A program made the position numbers and the translations under genes. Shown here in pieces: positions 1-10,360 of a stretch of DNA of 64,000 bases (its first letter is position 1; the number at the start of each line of letters is the position of its first letter). The stretch is from positions 10,948,145 to 11,012,144 of the forward strand of contig NC_081851.1 of the NCBI RefSeq assembly GCF_963259705.1, read 5' to 3'. The notes under the pieces were generated by a model. That model worked only from the letters and a program-made list of their open reading frames with translations. It searched no databases and had not been told where the DNA came from. The stretch comes from Myotis daubentonii. Lineage: Eukaryota; Chordata; Mammalia; Chiroptera; Vespertilionidae.

Positions 1-369
1 GTCCCCAGCCTTGCAGGAGCTGCGCCTTGCGGGAGTGGTTGACCAAGGATGGGGTAGGGGCTCAAAGAACTACAGGAACAGGAGGGGAAATGGGGCTGGA
101 GATGGCGCATGCTTTCTCTCATTGATTGGATCGCATTGTGGGCAGGGCGAGGTGATGCGGGTGGGGGCGGGGGCAGGGGCGGGCAGCTGGGTTTTCTTCT
201 GAGGCCATTGAGGGAGGCCAGCATCCCTCCGCCTCGGCCTCTGCCTCTGCCATGCTGTCCATGATGCCGCCGAAGAGGCTGGCCCTTCCCTCCCTCTCTT
301 CCCCAGTGCCCAGTTCCACACCCCCCAGCACCCCACCCTCACACCGCGCGGCTCCCCGTTTCCTCAGGA

Positions 370-670
370 GCCTTTCCTGACCCCACACTCGTGTTTAAAT
401 TAGCGGGCCTGCCTCGGTGTTCTCTCCTTCCTCTTCATAGAGCCCATCACAGTTTGCAACTAGACACATTACGGCCTTTTTACTTTTATTTATCTGTCTC
501 CCTACTGGACAGTCAGCACACATACTGTGCATGGCACACACGCATACACAGCGCCAGTACACGCACATACACACAGTACACACACGTGTACACAATGCCA
601 GGGCACGGCCTGTCGGCTATGTAGTTAGTACCCAATAAATAATTGTTCTTTATTGAACTAATCAATAATT
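370..670 (+). repeat. L2-like LINE 3' end with CA-rich tract
   Basis: The right end reads like the conserved 3' end of LINE-2: a 'gcctg..gcta..tagttagtacccaataaataattgtt'-type run (here interrupted and degenerate) leading into ATTGAAC. A CA-rich microsatellite occupies about 530-595. The left boundary is a guess. The call is by recalled consensus only. Confidence 0.45.
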
Positions 671-945
671 TTTTCCCTAAAGAACATTCTTAATATCTTG
701 AGCATATTTTTCAATAAATGAGATAAAAGACTAATTTTAATACAAATAATGATGTCTTTCTAAAATATATTCAATTATAAGTGTGGCGCTGACATGTCAC
801 AAATTTAAACATCTCTCAATAAAATCTGTGCTTGAACCATTGTACAGCCCCTCTGGGATTTTATGATCCGTGTTCAAAATGCAACCAGAATTTTCCACTG
901 CTCTTAAAGTTTTTCTTTTTAAATAGCTTAGAATTAGAGCTTTTT

Positions 946-1187
946 TGTTGTTGTTTTTGTTAATCCTCACCCGAGGATTTTTTTTCCCCATTGATTTTTA
1001 GAGATAGTGAAAGGTAGGGGGGAGAGACAGAGAGAGAAACATGGATTGGTTACCTCCTGCACACGTCCCAACTGGGGCCAGGGACTGAACTGCAACCCAG
1101 GGGCATGCCCTTGACTGGGAATCGAACCCAAGACCCTTTGGTGCGAGGGCCGATGTTCTAACCACGGACCTCAACCAGCTGGGGCAG
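946..1187 (-). mobile_element. Ves SINE, minus strand, hairpin-tailed subtype
   Basis: This is a tRNA-derived SINE of vesper bats, read on the minus strand. The tRNA-related head lies at the right end (GGTTGAGGTCCGTGGTTAGA on the minus strand) with a B-box-like GATTCCCAGTCAAGGG. The tail at the left is rich in GTT on the plus strand. Next to it is the short inverted repeat AATCCT/AGGATT (962-979), shared by several Ves copies in this window. Imperfect flanking repeats ATTAGAGC and ATTAGAAC could be the target duplication. It lies inside the NCK2 intron. Confidence 0.88.
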
Positions 1188-1661
1188 ATTAGAACATGTT
1201 TGATGGTTGTGTCTAATAGTGGTAGAAGCCAGGAGAAGAAAATCTTTTAGCTGCTCTCTGTGTACAAGCCCCTTTTTAAAATTCCCAGTTTATAAAAAGC
1301 AGCTTGGGAGATGAAAGGTCAGGCGGGTCCCCTCCGCAGCTGGCACCGTACATTCCGTAACAAAGCTCCGGTTTTGAAATAACTGAAATACATTCAGCAG
1401 CGAAACTGTGGGAAGCAAAATTTCACCTTTCTCCTCTTCAGACCCCCGAGCCTTGGACGGCCGCTGGGTCCTCCCAACAGCAGGTGCCGTTCCTTTCGCT
1501 CCTGTAGTCAGAGGCCAGAGCAGGGAGCTGGCTGCTGCGCTGTGTGCGGGTGGGGTTTGGGTACGTGAGATTTGGGCGGTAATCCCCAGGTGGTTGGGCA
1601 CACCCAGCAGCTGAGGCTCTGGGAGAGAAGCCCTCCCCTCCCGGCCCGGCCAGGCTAACGC

Positions 1662-1680
1662 GTGTCTCTCTCCTCCCCAG
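1662..1680 (+). promoter_or_regulatory. NCK2: 3' splice acceptor of NCK2 terminal exon
   Basis: A pyrimidine-rich tract (GTGTCTCTCTCCTCCCC) runs directly into AG at 1679-1680. The reading frame that matches the NCK2 SH2 domain opens immediately afterwards at 1681, which fixes the splice junction in phase 0. Confidence 0.9.
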
Positions 1681-1875
1681 CCCAGCGACTTCTCCGTGTC
1701 TCTCAAAGCGTCAGGGAAGAACAAACATTTCAAGGTGCAGCTCGTGGACAGCGTCTACTGCATCGGGCAGCGGCGGTTCCACACCATGGACGAGCTGGTG
1801 GAGCACTACAAAAAGGCCCCCATCTTCACCAGCGAGCACGGCGAGAAGCTCTACCTCGTGCGGGCACTCCAGTGA
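1681..1875 (+). CDS. NCK2: NCK2 adaptor protein, terminal coding exon (C-terminal half of SH2 domain)
   Basis: NCK2 is a cytoplasmic adaptor with three SH3 domains and one SH2 domain. It links phosphotyrosine receptors to actin regulators. This exon has 64 codons plus TGA (1873-1875). It encodes the SH2 part after the phosphotyrosine-binding FLVR-type strand, which must lie in the preceding exon outside the window. Visible SH2 features are the beta C/D strands (FSVSLK, KHFKVQL), YCIGQRRF, the alpha-B helix [11 protein letters not shown] and the final YLVRALQ. The RALQ ending and the [12 protein letters not shown] stretch favour NCK2 over its paralogue NCK1, which I recall as diverging there. 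The frame is intact, with no stop or frameshift, so the gene appears functional. The start codon and SH3 exons are to the left of the window. Confidence 0.95.
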   Translation, partial: PSDFSVSLKASGKNKHFKVQLVDSVYCIGQRRFHTMDELVEHYKKAPIFTSEHGEKLYLVRALQ

Positions 1876-2890
1876 CGCCTGCCGGGCCCTGCCGCCTCCA
1901 GCCCCGGTGCCGCCCTCACTTCCCCAGGAGAAGACGTGGCTCCTCTGCCCGGCCGATCTGTCCAGGCCGTTCCTGCCTCCTGTCGGCCACCCCAGGCCCT
2001 CGCTCCGTGTCCCAGGCCCCCCTCCTGACCAGTGTGGAGAAGGGAGGGGGCGGGTTTGTTCTCTTTATTTCTGCTCCGTTGGAAACAGCCTCAGTCTGTT
2101 CAACCTGTTCATGCCGTCAGCACCGCGATGAGACGACGCGGTGCAGCGGGAGGCAGGGAAGCTGCCCGGGATGGAGTGACCCACAGCGCGCTCCCGGGGC
2201 CTCGCGAGCGCCGGGCTCTGATCTGGCAGCGCAGGCGGAGGTCCCGGTCCCCAGCAGCCCCTGCTCAGCCCTTCGCCCTCCCCTGGCGCCCGGCTCTCCA
2301 GGAGTGGCCCGTCTGCGGGGAGCAATCCCGGAGCCACCAGGGAGGCCGCAGCGAGGAAGCTGCCCAGTGCCTTTGGGGCTGTGCTTGCAATAAGAAAGCG
2401 TTTCCGGAAGGTCCGTCTGCAGGAGGGACGGCCGCTCGGAAAGAGACGTTTGGTGACCTATCCCCCGGTGTGCCATCCACATAGTGCTTTCCTCTTGCCT
2501 TTGGCTTAAGTTCACAGTTTTAATTCTCAAAGTGATAGGTATCTGTAGCCATTTGTTGACACTAAAACAGATGATTAAGGAAAACAGCTGATCTTTTGGG
2601 AAGGGAAGCTACCAACACTTTACACACACACAATATATACATATATATATTTTATATATATATATTATTTGCTTTACAGGGTTTTTCAGGGTGTACAAAG
2701 GAATATGTAATTGGTAGGAAAAGACACACAGAATGTTTGTTTTCTTTTTTCTTTACATTTGAACTTCTTTATAGTTTAAATATACTATCTTGAGATGGCA
2801 CATTCCTACAGTCAAAGAAGGGGTCTTGAGACCTCCTCAACTTGCATACTCAGTTTTTTGGATATTGTAATAAAAAAGTATTACAACGAG
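1876..2890 (+). other. NCK2: NCK2 3' untranslated region
   Basis: About 1 kb lies between the stop codon and the first canonical poly(A) signal followed by a GT-rich element. The first half is GC-rich and the second half AT-rich, with an AT microsatellite near 2637-2668. An AATAAG hexamer near 2389 could be a weaker proximal signal. No transposon is recognisable inside. Open frames here, including a long one overlapping the exon in another frame, look spurious. Confidence 0.8.
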
Positions 2891-2905
2891 GCTGTGTGTG
2901 TGTCT
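2869..2905 (+). terminator. NCK2: NCK2 polyadenylation signal and GT-rich downstream element
   Basis: AATAAA lies at 2869-2874. About 15-20 bases further on is a GT-rich stretch (GCTGTGTGTGTGTCTGG), the arrangement expected for cleavage and polyadenylation. Cleavage would fall near 2885-2892. This is the first AATAAA after the stop codon. Confidence 0.8.
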
Positions 2906-3119
2906 GGGGAACCGACTCTGCGACCGGAGGCTCCTCAGAATCTGCTGGGCCCTGAAGGGAGCAGTCTGAGAGGAGTCGCACGCGGTCGTCACAGCGGGGT
3001 TTCCTTCTCTCTGCCTCATCTCTCTGTAGTGAGATAATACGTTACCTCCTGAAACTCCCAGAGAGACCACAGTCATCAGCTGGGCCCCCACCTCTGCTTC
3101 CCCCTGCACTCGCTTACTC

Positions 3120-3260
3120 CGCTCACTCGGGCGGGGGGTGCTGCCGTCACCCCCATTCTACAGATGGGGAAGGAAGGCACCACGTCACTGCACCAGGGAC
3201 GTGGCTGGCACATGGTGGGCAGGGCTGCAAACCCAGAGGTGTCCGCGCCCTTCCCGCCAC
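3120..3260 (+). repeat. MIR SINE fragment
   Basis: The core 'cccccattctacagatgggga' type motif, followed by 'gcagggctgcaaacccagaggtg', resembles the MIR core and 3' part. It is old and diverged. The call is by recalled consensus only. Confidence 0.5.
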
Positions 3261-3570
3261 CTCGGGCGTCCAGGAGAAACGAGGCATCCCGTGAGCATCT
3301 GCACATGGTCTGTCATCCCTGTCCCTTGAGAGTCAGTGGTGCCTTTTCGTTGCCGTTGACATAAATTAGAAATTTGATAATAAATTGGAAGTTTGGTGTC
3401 TGGTGCCCTTGGTTGGGGCCACACAGTATAGAAGAGTAATGAGGCAGATGAGGACTCAGACAACACGCCGGTTCACTGCTATCTCCAGGAAGGAGCCACT
3501 CCTCCGACTCCTCCCTCCCGGTCTCGCTGTTGGCATCACATTTTGTCCTCACGCTAGAATTCCTCTAGGC

Positions 3571-4030
3571 CAGCGGTTCTCAACCGCTGTGCTGAGGGCA
3601 CCGGGGTGTCGCAGGAATTTTTAAGACATGCAGTGCCTGCCTATTTAGTCAGAGGACTGACCTCTTTCCCCTAGATTGTCAGGTTAAAAAATGACAACAA
3701 TAGTGTGAATGCCCTGGCTGGAACCATAAACGTATAGGTCATGTCATAGAATTGCATCTTATCGGTCACATCGCATTAATAAGGTCGCACCTGTTTGGTT
3801 AATTCTTGGCACCAGAAATCCTTATGTACAAGTTAGGCACTTGATTTTTTTTGAAAAGTCACTTTGGAACAAAAAAGGTGGGTAATTACTATTATTATTT
3901 TTCATAAATCAATCAAAATTACACCTATTTTTTGGTCAGATTAGCAAAATATGTGATCTATTTTTTGGCGTGCTGCAGAGTTTTAGTGACTAGTTTACGT
4001 GGCCTGAGAGGGGAATGTTGCAAAGCGCTG
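3571..4030. mobile_element. non-autonomous hAT DNA transposon
   Basis: The left end begins CAGCGGTTCTCAACC and the right end finishes GCAAAGCGCTG, an imperfect inverted end as in hAT elements. The flanks CTCTAGGC (3563-3570) and CTCTAGAG (4031-4038) agree at 6 of 8 positions, fitting an 8-bp hAT target duplication that has since mutated. The interior is AT-rich and encodes no transposase. It resembles OposCharlie/Charlie-type miniature hAT elements, but the family is not certain. Confidence 0.8.
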
Positions 4031-4039
4031 CTCTAGAGA

Positions 4040-6987
4040 GCAAGTGCCAGGATACGGACAGGCTGAGTGGACACAGCTCTTCAGGAAGAAGCGAGCGGGA
4101 CACGGGACAGACGCGTGTTTTGGCTTCAGGAATTTGAAGGCTTACTGTTGTGATTGACAGTTATTTTCAGTCTTGCCCCAAGCTGCTGTGCGAGTCCTCC
4201 GGCCCCCGGGTGGGTCAGAGTTGTCTTCTATGAAGGACGCAGCGCCCGGGATGGCCTGGCAGCAGGTGGGCCATGGAGCGGGCAGTGAGGCCAGGTGACG
4301 CGTCGGTGGTGTGGAGACAGGAGGTGTCAGGCAAGGGCCCGCCTGACTTGGAGTGTGGACTGCCTGTGCCCAGGTGACACCACTGCCGTCCCCTCCTGCA
4401 CGCCCGGAGAGCCCCTGGGCGGGGCTGGCGTTGCGGCCCCTGGCCTCTGCAGACAGCGGGGGATGTTCAAGGTCATTCATTTCTTCATCGTGTGGTGGCT
4501 CATTTCCATGCACTACCCTCATTTTTCACGGACAGCCCCCTAGTCGGTGCTGAACCCCCAGCCCTCCCACATCGCTCGTGCAGTGCCATTCTCCCATGTT
4601 TCTAGCGCGCTGAGCTGTCCATCTCTTCTTCCGAGGTGCATCACAAACTGAAATCTTAAATTAGAATCTTTGCACCCACTGAAACTCACATTTCTGAAAA
4701 GGCATTCCTGGTAAAAGGACAAATTTGTCTGGTTTCTATGTGCTTGCGGATTTATAATTTACTTTTGTACCAGTAACTCCTTCAGACCAACGTTCAGAAC
4801 TGAGAGGATAGGAAAGTTTGAAAGAATTTATTACTTGCCAATAAATACAGGTTGGGTTTTGGCGTTCTCTCACGAGAACCCAGCAATGTTGGGCTTTATT
4901 TGTCGCTGTGTGATCAGTGTCAGAGATACACTAAGTCACTCCTTGCCCGGTGGCAGCTGCTGTCCCGCGAGCAGCGTCCCTCGTCCCGACATGGCCGCTC
5001 TGCCCACAGCCCGCGTGGAGTGGCGGCTGCCCTCGGCCGTGGGGCTTCAGGCAGAGGTGTTGGCTTCCCCGGCGGCTCGCTCACAGGTAGGTGGGCTGCT
5101 CCCCTCTGCGTCCTCCCCGGCTGTGAGGATCCGCTGGGGGAGCACTCGGTGCACTTCCTTACGTGCTACCCCACCGGCGTCCACGCAGCCAGGCCGCCCG
5201 TGTGGCCCGGAGCCTCCTGGACCTGTTTCCTCCTTGGTGGGAACTCCTCGGTGCCTCCTCCTCCCGCTCCCGCGGGGCAGCCAGACCAGGTCCCTTCAGA
5301 GGCTCTGCTCCTGGCCTTGGGACTCAGAGCCAAACCACCCCCGTGCAGCCATCAGCTCTCCCGCGTTTAAAGAGGTGCTGCTCCGAGACTCTCAGGCGAC
5401 CTGCGTGACCCCTCGGTCACCCGGCCTCACAACGCACACCCCTCCTGTTCTTCCCTGGGGAGCGAGATGCACGTCACACCCTAAAGTGAGTTCTGGAGAA
5501 GCATCTTCAGGGTGCGGCGGGTCCCCTCCCTGCTCCTGGGCGGGAGGCCCTTGCGTCTCTCAGCCTGAGCTGGCAGCACTGGTGTTAAGTATTGTGTGAA
5601 CGTTGAATAAGGCCGCTAACGTCCAGAAAACCTTTCCCCGTCTTACACCTGGCAATGCGAGGTCTGGGCGCCAGCACAGTCTGGTTCGGGTGGGGCCCTC
5701 CATGGTCCAACCTGGTGGGGAGAGCCAGCCGGCCCCCCGGCCTTCCTCAGGGCACTGGTCCCATTTGTGGGGCTTCTGGAGTGACCTCCCAAAGCCCGCC
5801 TACTCATCCCATCACACTGGGAATAGACTGCCACATGCGAATTTGGGGGGTGCAAGCACTCAGTGCGTAAGACCCTCTGCTCAGCAGGCGGTAAAGCTGT
5901 GAGGGAGCCGCTGTCCTAAAGAAGCAGCTCATGCAGACCCAGGGGCGTTGTAGTTCCAGCCACGAGCAAATGCCCTCCACGCAGCTCGCCCTCCAGCTGG
6001 CAGAGGTGCAGGGCCGACACCTGCCTGCTAACTGCTCCCAGAAGAGTCTCTTGTGGGCGCTTGGGGTCTGCGCTGGGGGTGCCGCTCTGGGCTACTTAAC
6101 TTTTGGGGGGACCCCCTGCCACCACCGCCTTGTGCATGCTCTCATGTGACTGACATTTTCTACAGCAGATCCTTTCTTCGGGTCATGCAAAGAGAGATAT
6201 CCGGTACTGGATGCCTGAAATGATCTATTTTTAAAACAGTCGTTTGCCTTAACCTCCATTTGGATGTCGCCTGTCGCAGCCACCAGCCACACAAGCTGCC
6301 TGGGAGGACTTGGCGTGTCCGTCTTGCGGGGTCCTGTTGCTGGGCAGGAAGTTGTCACTGGAGGCGGATGAGCCCAGCTGGTATGAAAGGGAACTTCGAC
6401 AGCTGCTACAAGGCGTGGCCTCCACCCAGGGGTGGGCATTGGGCCAGCTCTTCAGCGTGGGGACCAAGTTATGCAGCAAAGTTGGGAACCAGAGGCCCAG
6501 AGCTTGTACTCGAGCTCCCACTGATGGGTGAGGGCGAGAACAGAGAGGCCGAGGCCCTACCTTCATGGCCATCGAAGCCGTCGACCTGCAGGTCTGCCCT
6601 GGCCGGCCTCGGACCTCCACCGCGTTCTGAAGTGAAATGGCCTCGGAACAGTGAGAGCTGCACTTCTTGCACAGGGTGATGTGACATTTAAATCAGGTGA
6701 ACTGCCGAGCATACTGATGCTGAGAGCCTTTTCCAGCTTTTAAACGATCTTAATGAAAAGGGGAAATATATTAGTACACTCTAAATAAGCCCAGTAATCC
6801 GAGTCTGCAGACCACATCCTCTCTCAGGACCACGGGACACAGAGACACCATATGCAAACGATTTCAGCCTGGAGCTCCATGGAGTCTGGTGGCATTCAGA
6901 CGCAGTATTGCTTTCTGTAAGGAGAAAGGTTTCTGCTGTGGATTTTGCTTGGTTTCTGGTGGTTTTAGAAGATAATTTTATCTTTGG
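4040..6987. other. intergenic DNA, nothing recognised
   Basis: Almost 3 kb of moderately GC-rich, apparently single-copy sequence. Several open frames occur, but they overlap on both strands, have no splice context and resemble no family I know. I see no RNA gene or clear transposon. Confidence 0.6.
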
Positions 6988-6998
6988 TTAATATTTTC

Positions 6999-7225
6999 TT
7001 TTTTTTTTTAATATATTTTATTGATTTTTTACAGAGAGGAAGGGAGAGAGAGATAGAGAATTAGAAACATCGATGAGAGAGAAACATCGATCAGCTGCCT
7101 CCTGCACATCCCCCACTGGGGATGTGCCCACAACCCAGGTACATGTCCTTGACCGGAATCGAACCCGGGACCCTTCAGTCCACAGGCCGACGCTCTATCC
7201 ACTGAGCCAAACCGGTTTCGGCATG
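6999..7225 (-). mobile_element. Ves SINE, minus strand, with target duplication
   Basis: A complete Ves copy on the minus strand. The poly-T/TTTATTGATTTTTTACAG tail is at the left and the tRNA-like head at the right, with box A GGCTCAGTGGATAGAGCG and a box-B region GGTTCGATTCCGG on the minus strand. The 11-bp direct repeat TTAATATTTTC flanks it at 6988-6998 and 7227-7237. Divergence looks low. Confidence 0.95.
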
Positions 7226-7329
7226 TTTAATATTTTCATCAAAAACGCCTATTAGGAACATGACCGCCAAATTCAAAAATGAAGTCAGTTACCACAGAAC
7301 AGAATCCTGATCAAGATCATCAAACGTTC

Positions 7330-7640
7330 TTAACTTTCTCAGTTCAGCCTCCCCTGACTGTGCTGATCCCACAGCACCTATCACAGCTTCCAACATCCTG
7401 GGTAATTTACTTCCTATGCTTATCATCAACTACCTGTACCCCCACCCCGACACACACACGCATGTGCACACACACACACATGTGCACACACACACATGTG
7501 CACACACACACACACAGCCAGGCTTCTAAGTTCTGCAAAGGTCGGGGGACTGGTTTTGTTACTGCTATAACCCAAACAGAACCCAAGCAGTGTGTGCAGC
7601 ATAGCAGGCACTCGGTAGGTATTTAATAGCGCCGAGTGAA
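7330..7640 (+). repeat. L2-like LINE 3' end with CA-rich tract
   Basis: The stretch near 7590-7640 (AGCAGGCACTCGGTAGGTATTTAAT-type, here split by changes) resembles the L2 3' terminus. It contains a variable CA/TG tract at 7449-7516 with repeated CATGTGCA junctions. Confidence 0.5.
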
Positions 7641-8006
7641 CCCACCTGAGAGAAACGAGTGCCCACGCGGAGCCCTTTTACGTCTGAAAGCGCCCTTGTG
7701 TTGCCCTTGGAGAATGTTTGCTTGGCTGGATGAGGTTCACGCATCACTTTTTTTTCTTTCATAATCCTGGGTCCAGTTCTATCTTTGTGGCCTTTAGTCA
7801 GCCCAGTGCTGCTCCCATCCACACCCCATCCTCGTCCTCCTCCCCCCACACGGGTTCCTACCCTTCTCACACCCCACACCTCCCCCGGCCCTGCACCACC
7901 TTCATCCTGCGTGCGGTCTTCGCCATCCCCAATGCATCGTTCCCTCTCGCAGCCACCGGGAACTTAGTCTATTTGCTTACTGCATTCGTTCTACTAAAGA
8001 GTCATG

Positions 8007-8256
8007 TTGTTGTTGTTAGTCCTCACCCAAGGATATTTTCTCCAGTGCTTTCTTAGAGAGGGAGCGAGGGCAGGAAAGAGAGAGAGAGAGGCGTCGATGC
8101 GAGAGAGATACATTGATTGGTTGCCTCCCACAGTTGCCCCAACAGGGGGCAGGGAGTGAGCCCAGAGCCCACGTGTGTGACCTTGACCAGGAGTTGAACC
8201 CATGACCCTTTGGTGCACAGGCCAATGCTCTAGCCACTGAGCATACCAGCGAGGGC
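8007..8256 (-). mobile_element. Ves SINE, minus strand, hairpin-tailed subtype
   Basis: A GTT-repeat tail at the left is followed by the small inverted repeat TCCT/AGGA at 8020-8033. The tRNA-like head is at the right. It is more diverged than the copy at 6999-7225. The end of the head is GCCCTCGCTGGTATGCTCAG on the minus strand. Confidence 0.88.
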
Positions 8257-8361
8257 CTAAATAGTAACTCTTTAAAAATGAGATTAGCAGAAGTTTAATG
8301 CCAAACAAGATTTAGACAGAATGGGAAGAAAAATAACAAGCTAATCTCACTTATTAACATA

Positions 8362-8719
8362 CTAGAGGCCTGGTGCACAGATTCGGGCTTCGGTGGGGTC
8401 CTTCGGCCTGGCCTGCGGGGGTCGGGCCAAAACTGGCTTTCTGATTTCCCTTGAGGGGTTCTAGGATTGTGAGAGGGTGGTTCTCAGGTGATGCACCCCA
8501 GAATCGGACTTTCTCCTCTCTGGTTCCGGGTGCATCACCCGAGAACCACAGCTGCCAAGTCCCTGCAGCTTGGCAGCTCCTGCATTGAGCATCTGCCCCC
8601 TGGTGGCCAGTGTGCATCATAGCTACTGGTCAGAATGTCTGCCCCTGGTGGTCATTGCATGTCATAGCTACCGGTTGGATGGTTGGACGGTCACTTAGGT
8701 GCATATATATATATATATT
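8362..8719 (-). mobile_element. non-autonomous Helitron
   Basis: The left boundary is CTAG at 8362-8365, preceded by A. Next comes GAGGCCTGGTGCAC, the reverse complement of the HeliBat 3' end, although the inverted-repeat partner is mutated. The interior has the familiar 'CCCCCTGGTGG' and 'GTGCATCATAGC' blocks seen in other Helitrons here. The 5' end at the right has decayed into an AT microsatellite (8703-8718). Confidence 0.85.
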
Positions 8720-8759
8720 CAAAAAGAGCAAAACATATACAGCAATAGAACTAAAGGGT

Positions 8760-9340
8760 GACTTTTAACTGCACTGCCCTCACAATATTTTTTCCCTCCA
8801 CCATCTCTTCCCTCCACTTCCATCTCATCAGTTACTTGCAAGGAAGGCTCCTCAGCTCCCTCCTGTCCACCAGAGATGACGAAAGCTGAGCACTGGATCC
8901 CTAACACGCTCCGACTTCCTTTCGCGCGCCAGTTCCTCCACATCTTATCAGAACTCTTGTCGCCATGGGCACAGGCTTCCTGCATCAGCTCACTCCTTCA
9001 GCAGTTCTGTTCCTCTGCCCGCCCAGCCCTGTGCCCAGCCCCATGCCCAGCTCCCTTGTCACATGGCCCCTCCCTGGGACCTGCAGCACTGCTCTGGCAC
9101 CAGGACCTGCCTGGTCATTGCTGGCCGACTTCTCTGGTGTCTACCTGTGCCTGCTCTCCCATCAGACTATCAACCACTCTGGGTTGTATCATATGAGATT
9201 GCCTTTTTTCCAGGTCAAATATGGAACATTAGCAATTTCATAAGTTACAACCTAGAAACTTGTCTCAGAGTTTGTAAGACGTGCTCCCTGTACCCAGTAA
9301 CTGCTTAATGAATATTTGTTGATTTGAATAAAATCGCAAT
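8760..9340 (+). repeat. possible L2-like LINE fragment
   Basis: The 3' part (about 9280-9335) reads 'cccagtaactgcttaatgaa', then TATTTGTTGA, as in the L2 3' end. The upstream 500 bases have pyrimidine-rich L2-like texture but no confident match. Confidence 0.35.
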
Positions 9341-9624
9341 GTAATCGCAATGTAAGACGCTGAGACGGAAGCATTGGCGTGGCCAAAGGTTGGCTATAAA
9401 GGGCACCTGCTTGGTCCCAGCAGCACTTTGATGTTCCCGGTTCGCACGCACAAGCACAGCGGTGGAGGGGCACGCCTGGCTCTCCTAGCCCCGCCCCTGG
9501 CAGAGACCGCAGGTCCTCTGAAAGGAGCCAGGGTCCTATTCAGTAGAGCTGTGGTTTCTTCTGTCTAATAATCTACCACAGAACTTCTGCAGAATCCCTC
9601 AAAGTGGACACCACATGTGATCTG

Positions 9625-9912
9625 TGACCTTTTTAAAAAAATTGTGGCAAAACACACACAATAAAAGTTATCGTGATCCTTTTTAATTGTACAGTTAAGT
9701 GGCATTAAGCACATTCACATGGTTGTGCTACCATCACCAACATCCATCTTCAGTATCATCTTATCTTACAAAACTGAAACTCTGTCCCCTAAACAACTCC
9801 CATTCTCCCCTCCCACTTTGTCTCCATGAATTCGGCTACTCTAGGTACACTGGTTGGCTTACCAATGTGCTCATTCCATTTCTAAACCCAGCATTTCGCA
9901 CTTCTTTTTAAT
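9625..9912 (-). repeat. L1 3' end fragment, minus strand
   Basis: The sequence reads like the antisense of an old L1M-type 3' region. It has GTGGCAAAACACACACAATA, then a block with 'tacagttaagtggcattaag', and 'gtgctaccatcaccaacatcc' followed by 'aaactgaaactctgtcccc'. No coding capacity remains. Confidence 0.8.
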
Positions 9913-9914
9913 TA

Positions 9915-10360
9915 GCTTGATTAATATCTAGTTTCACTTTAAGTGGATTAAGTAACCGCCATTAAGAATTTTAATTTACATTTATATGTCGATTAATTCA
10001 ATTTCCGTATTTAAGTACTTAAGTTATCTAATTAACAAACAAACCTTTCCAAGTACTTAAGTAATCCTTGGAAATCTAATAAATTAAAGTTATAACTATG
10101 TTGAGTCCTGAGCCCTTTCAAAGGTTCTGGTGTTGTTATGCATTTAGTAAGATTACAATCTAAATTCAAAAGTCTCAACCCAGTTAGGCATTTTAAATTT
10201 ACACACCAACTTCGCATAAATATTGTAAGTTCACTTATAAGCCCACTATGCACAGGGATTCTTATCTAAAAAATATTGGTGTTATAGCTTAGTTCTCTTA
10301 AACATCCTATATTTAATTCCAAATCTTCCTGGGATTAAGGATACTTATCTACAAAAGAAA
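9915..10360. other. AT-rich block of unknown nature, many TAAT-type motifs
   Basis: Roughly 450 bases are sharply more AT-rich than either flank. Homeodomain-like cores occur repeatedly (TTAATTAG, GATTAAT, GATTAATTC, CTAATTAAC), and the AAGTACTTAAGT-type palindrome occurs twice. I recognise no transposon. It could be a conserved enhancer, or an old mobile element I do not know. Confidence 0.3.

Larger units (their letters stand above)
1..1680 (+). other. NCK2: NCK2 last intron (3' part)
   Basis: This is the sequence upstream of the only recognised exon and is taken as the 3' part of the last NCK2 intron. It has no exon-like open frame of its own that I recognise. It holds an L2-like fragment with a CA-rich tract (about 370-670), an AT-rich stretch (about 640-800) and one minus-strand Ves SINE (946-1187). 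The first 350 bases are G-rich and non-repetitive. The intron ends in a pyrimidine tract and AG at 1680. Confidence 0.85.

Noticed and set aside
1662..2393. 243-codon plus-strand frame over the NCK2 exon and 3' UTR
   Set aside because: It is out of frame with the SH2 coding sequence and uses intron sequence for its start.
7100..7222. tRNA genes with A and B boxes
   Set aside because: The tRNA-like segments are heads of Ves SINEs. They have SINE bodies, tails and target duplications, not a complete tRNA fold.
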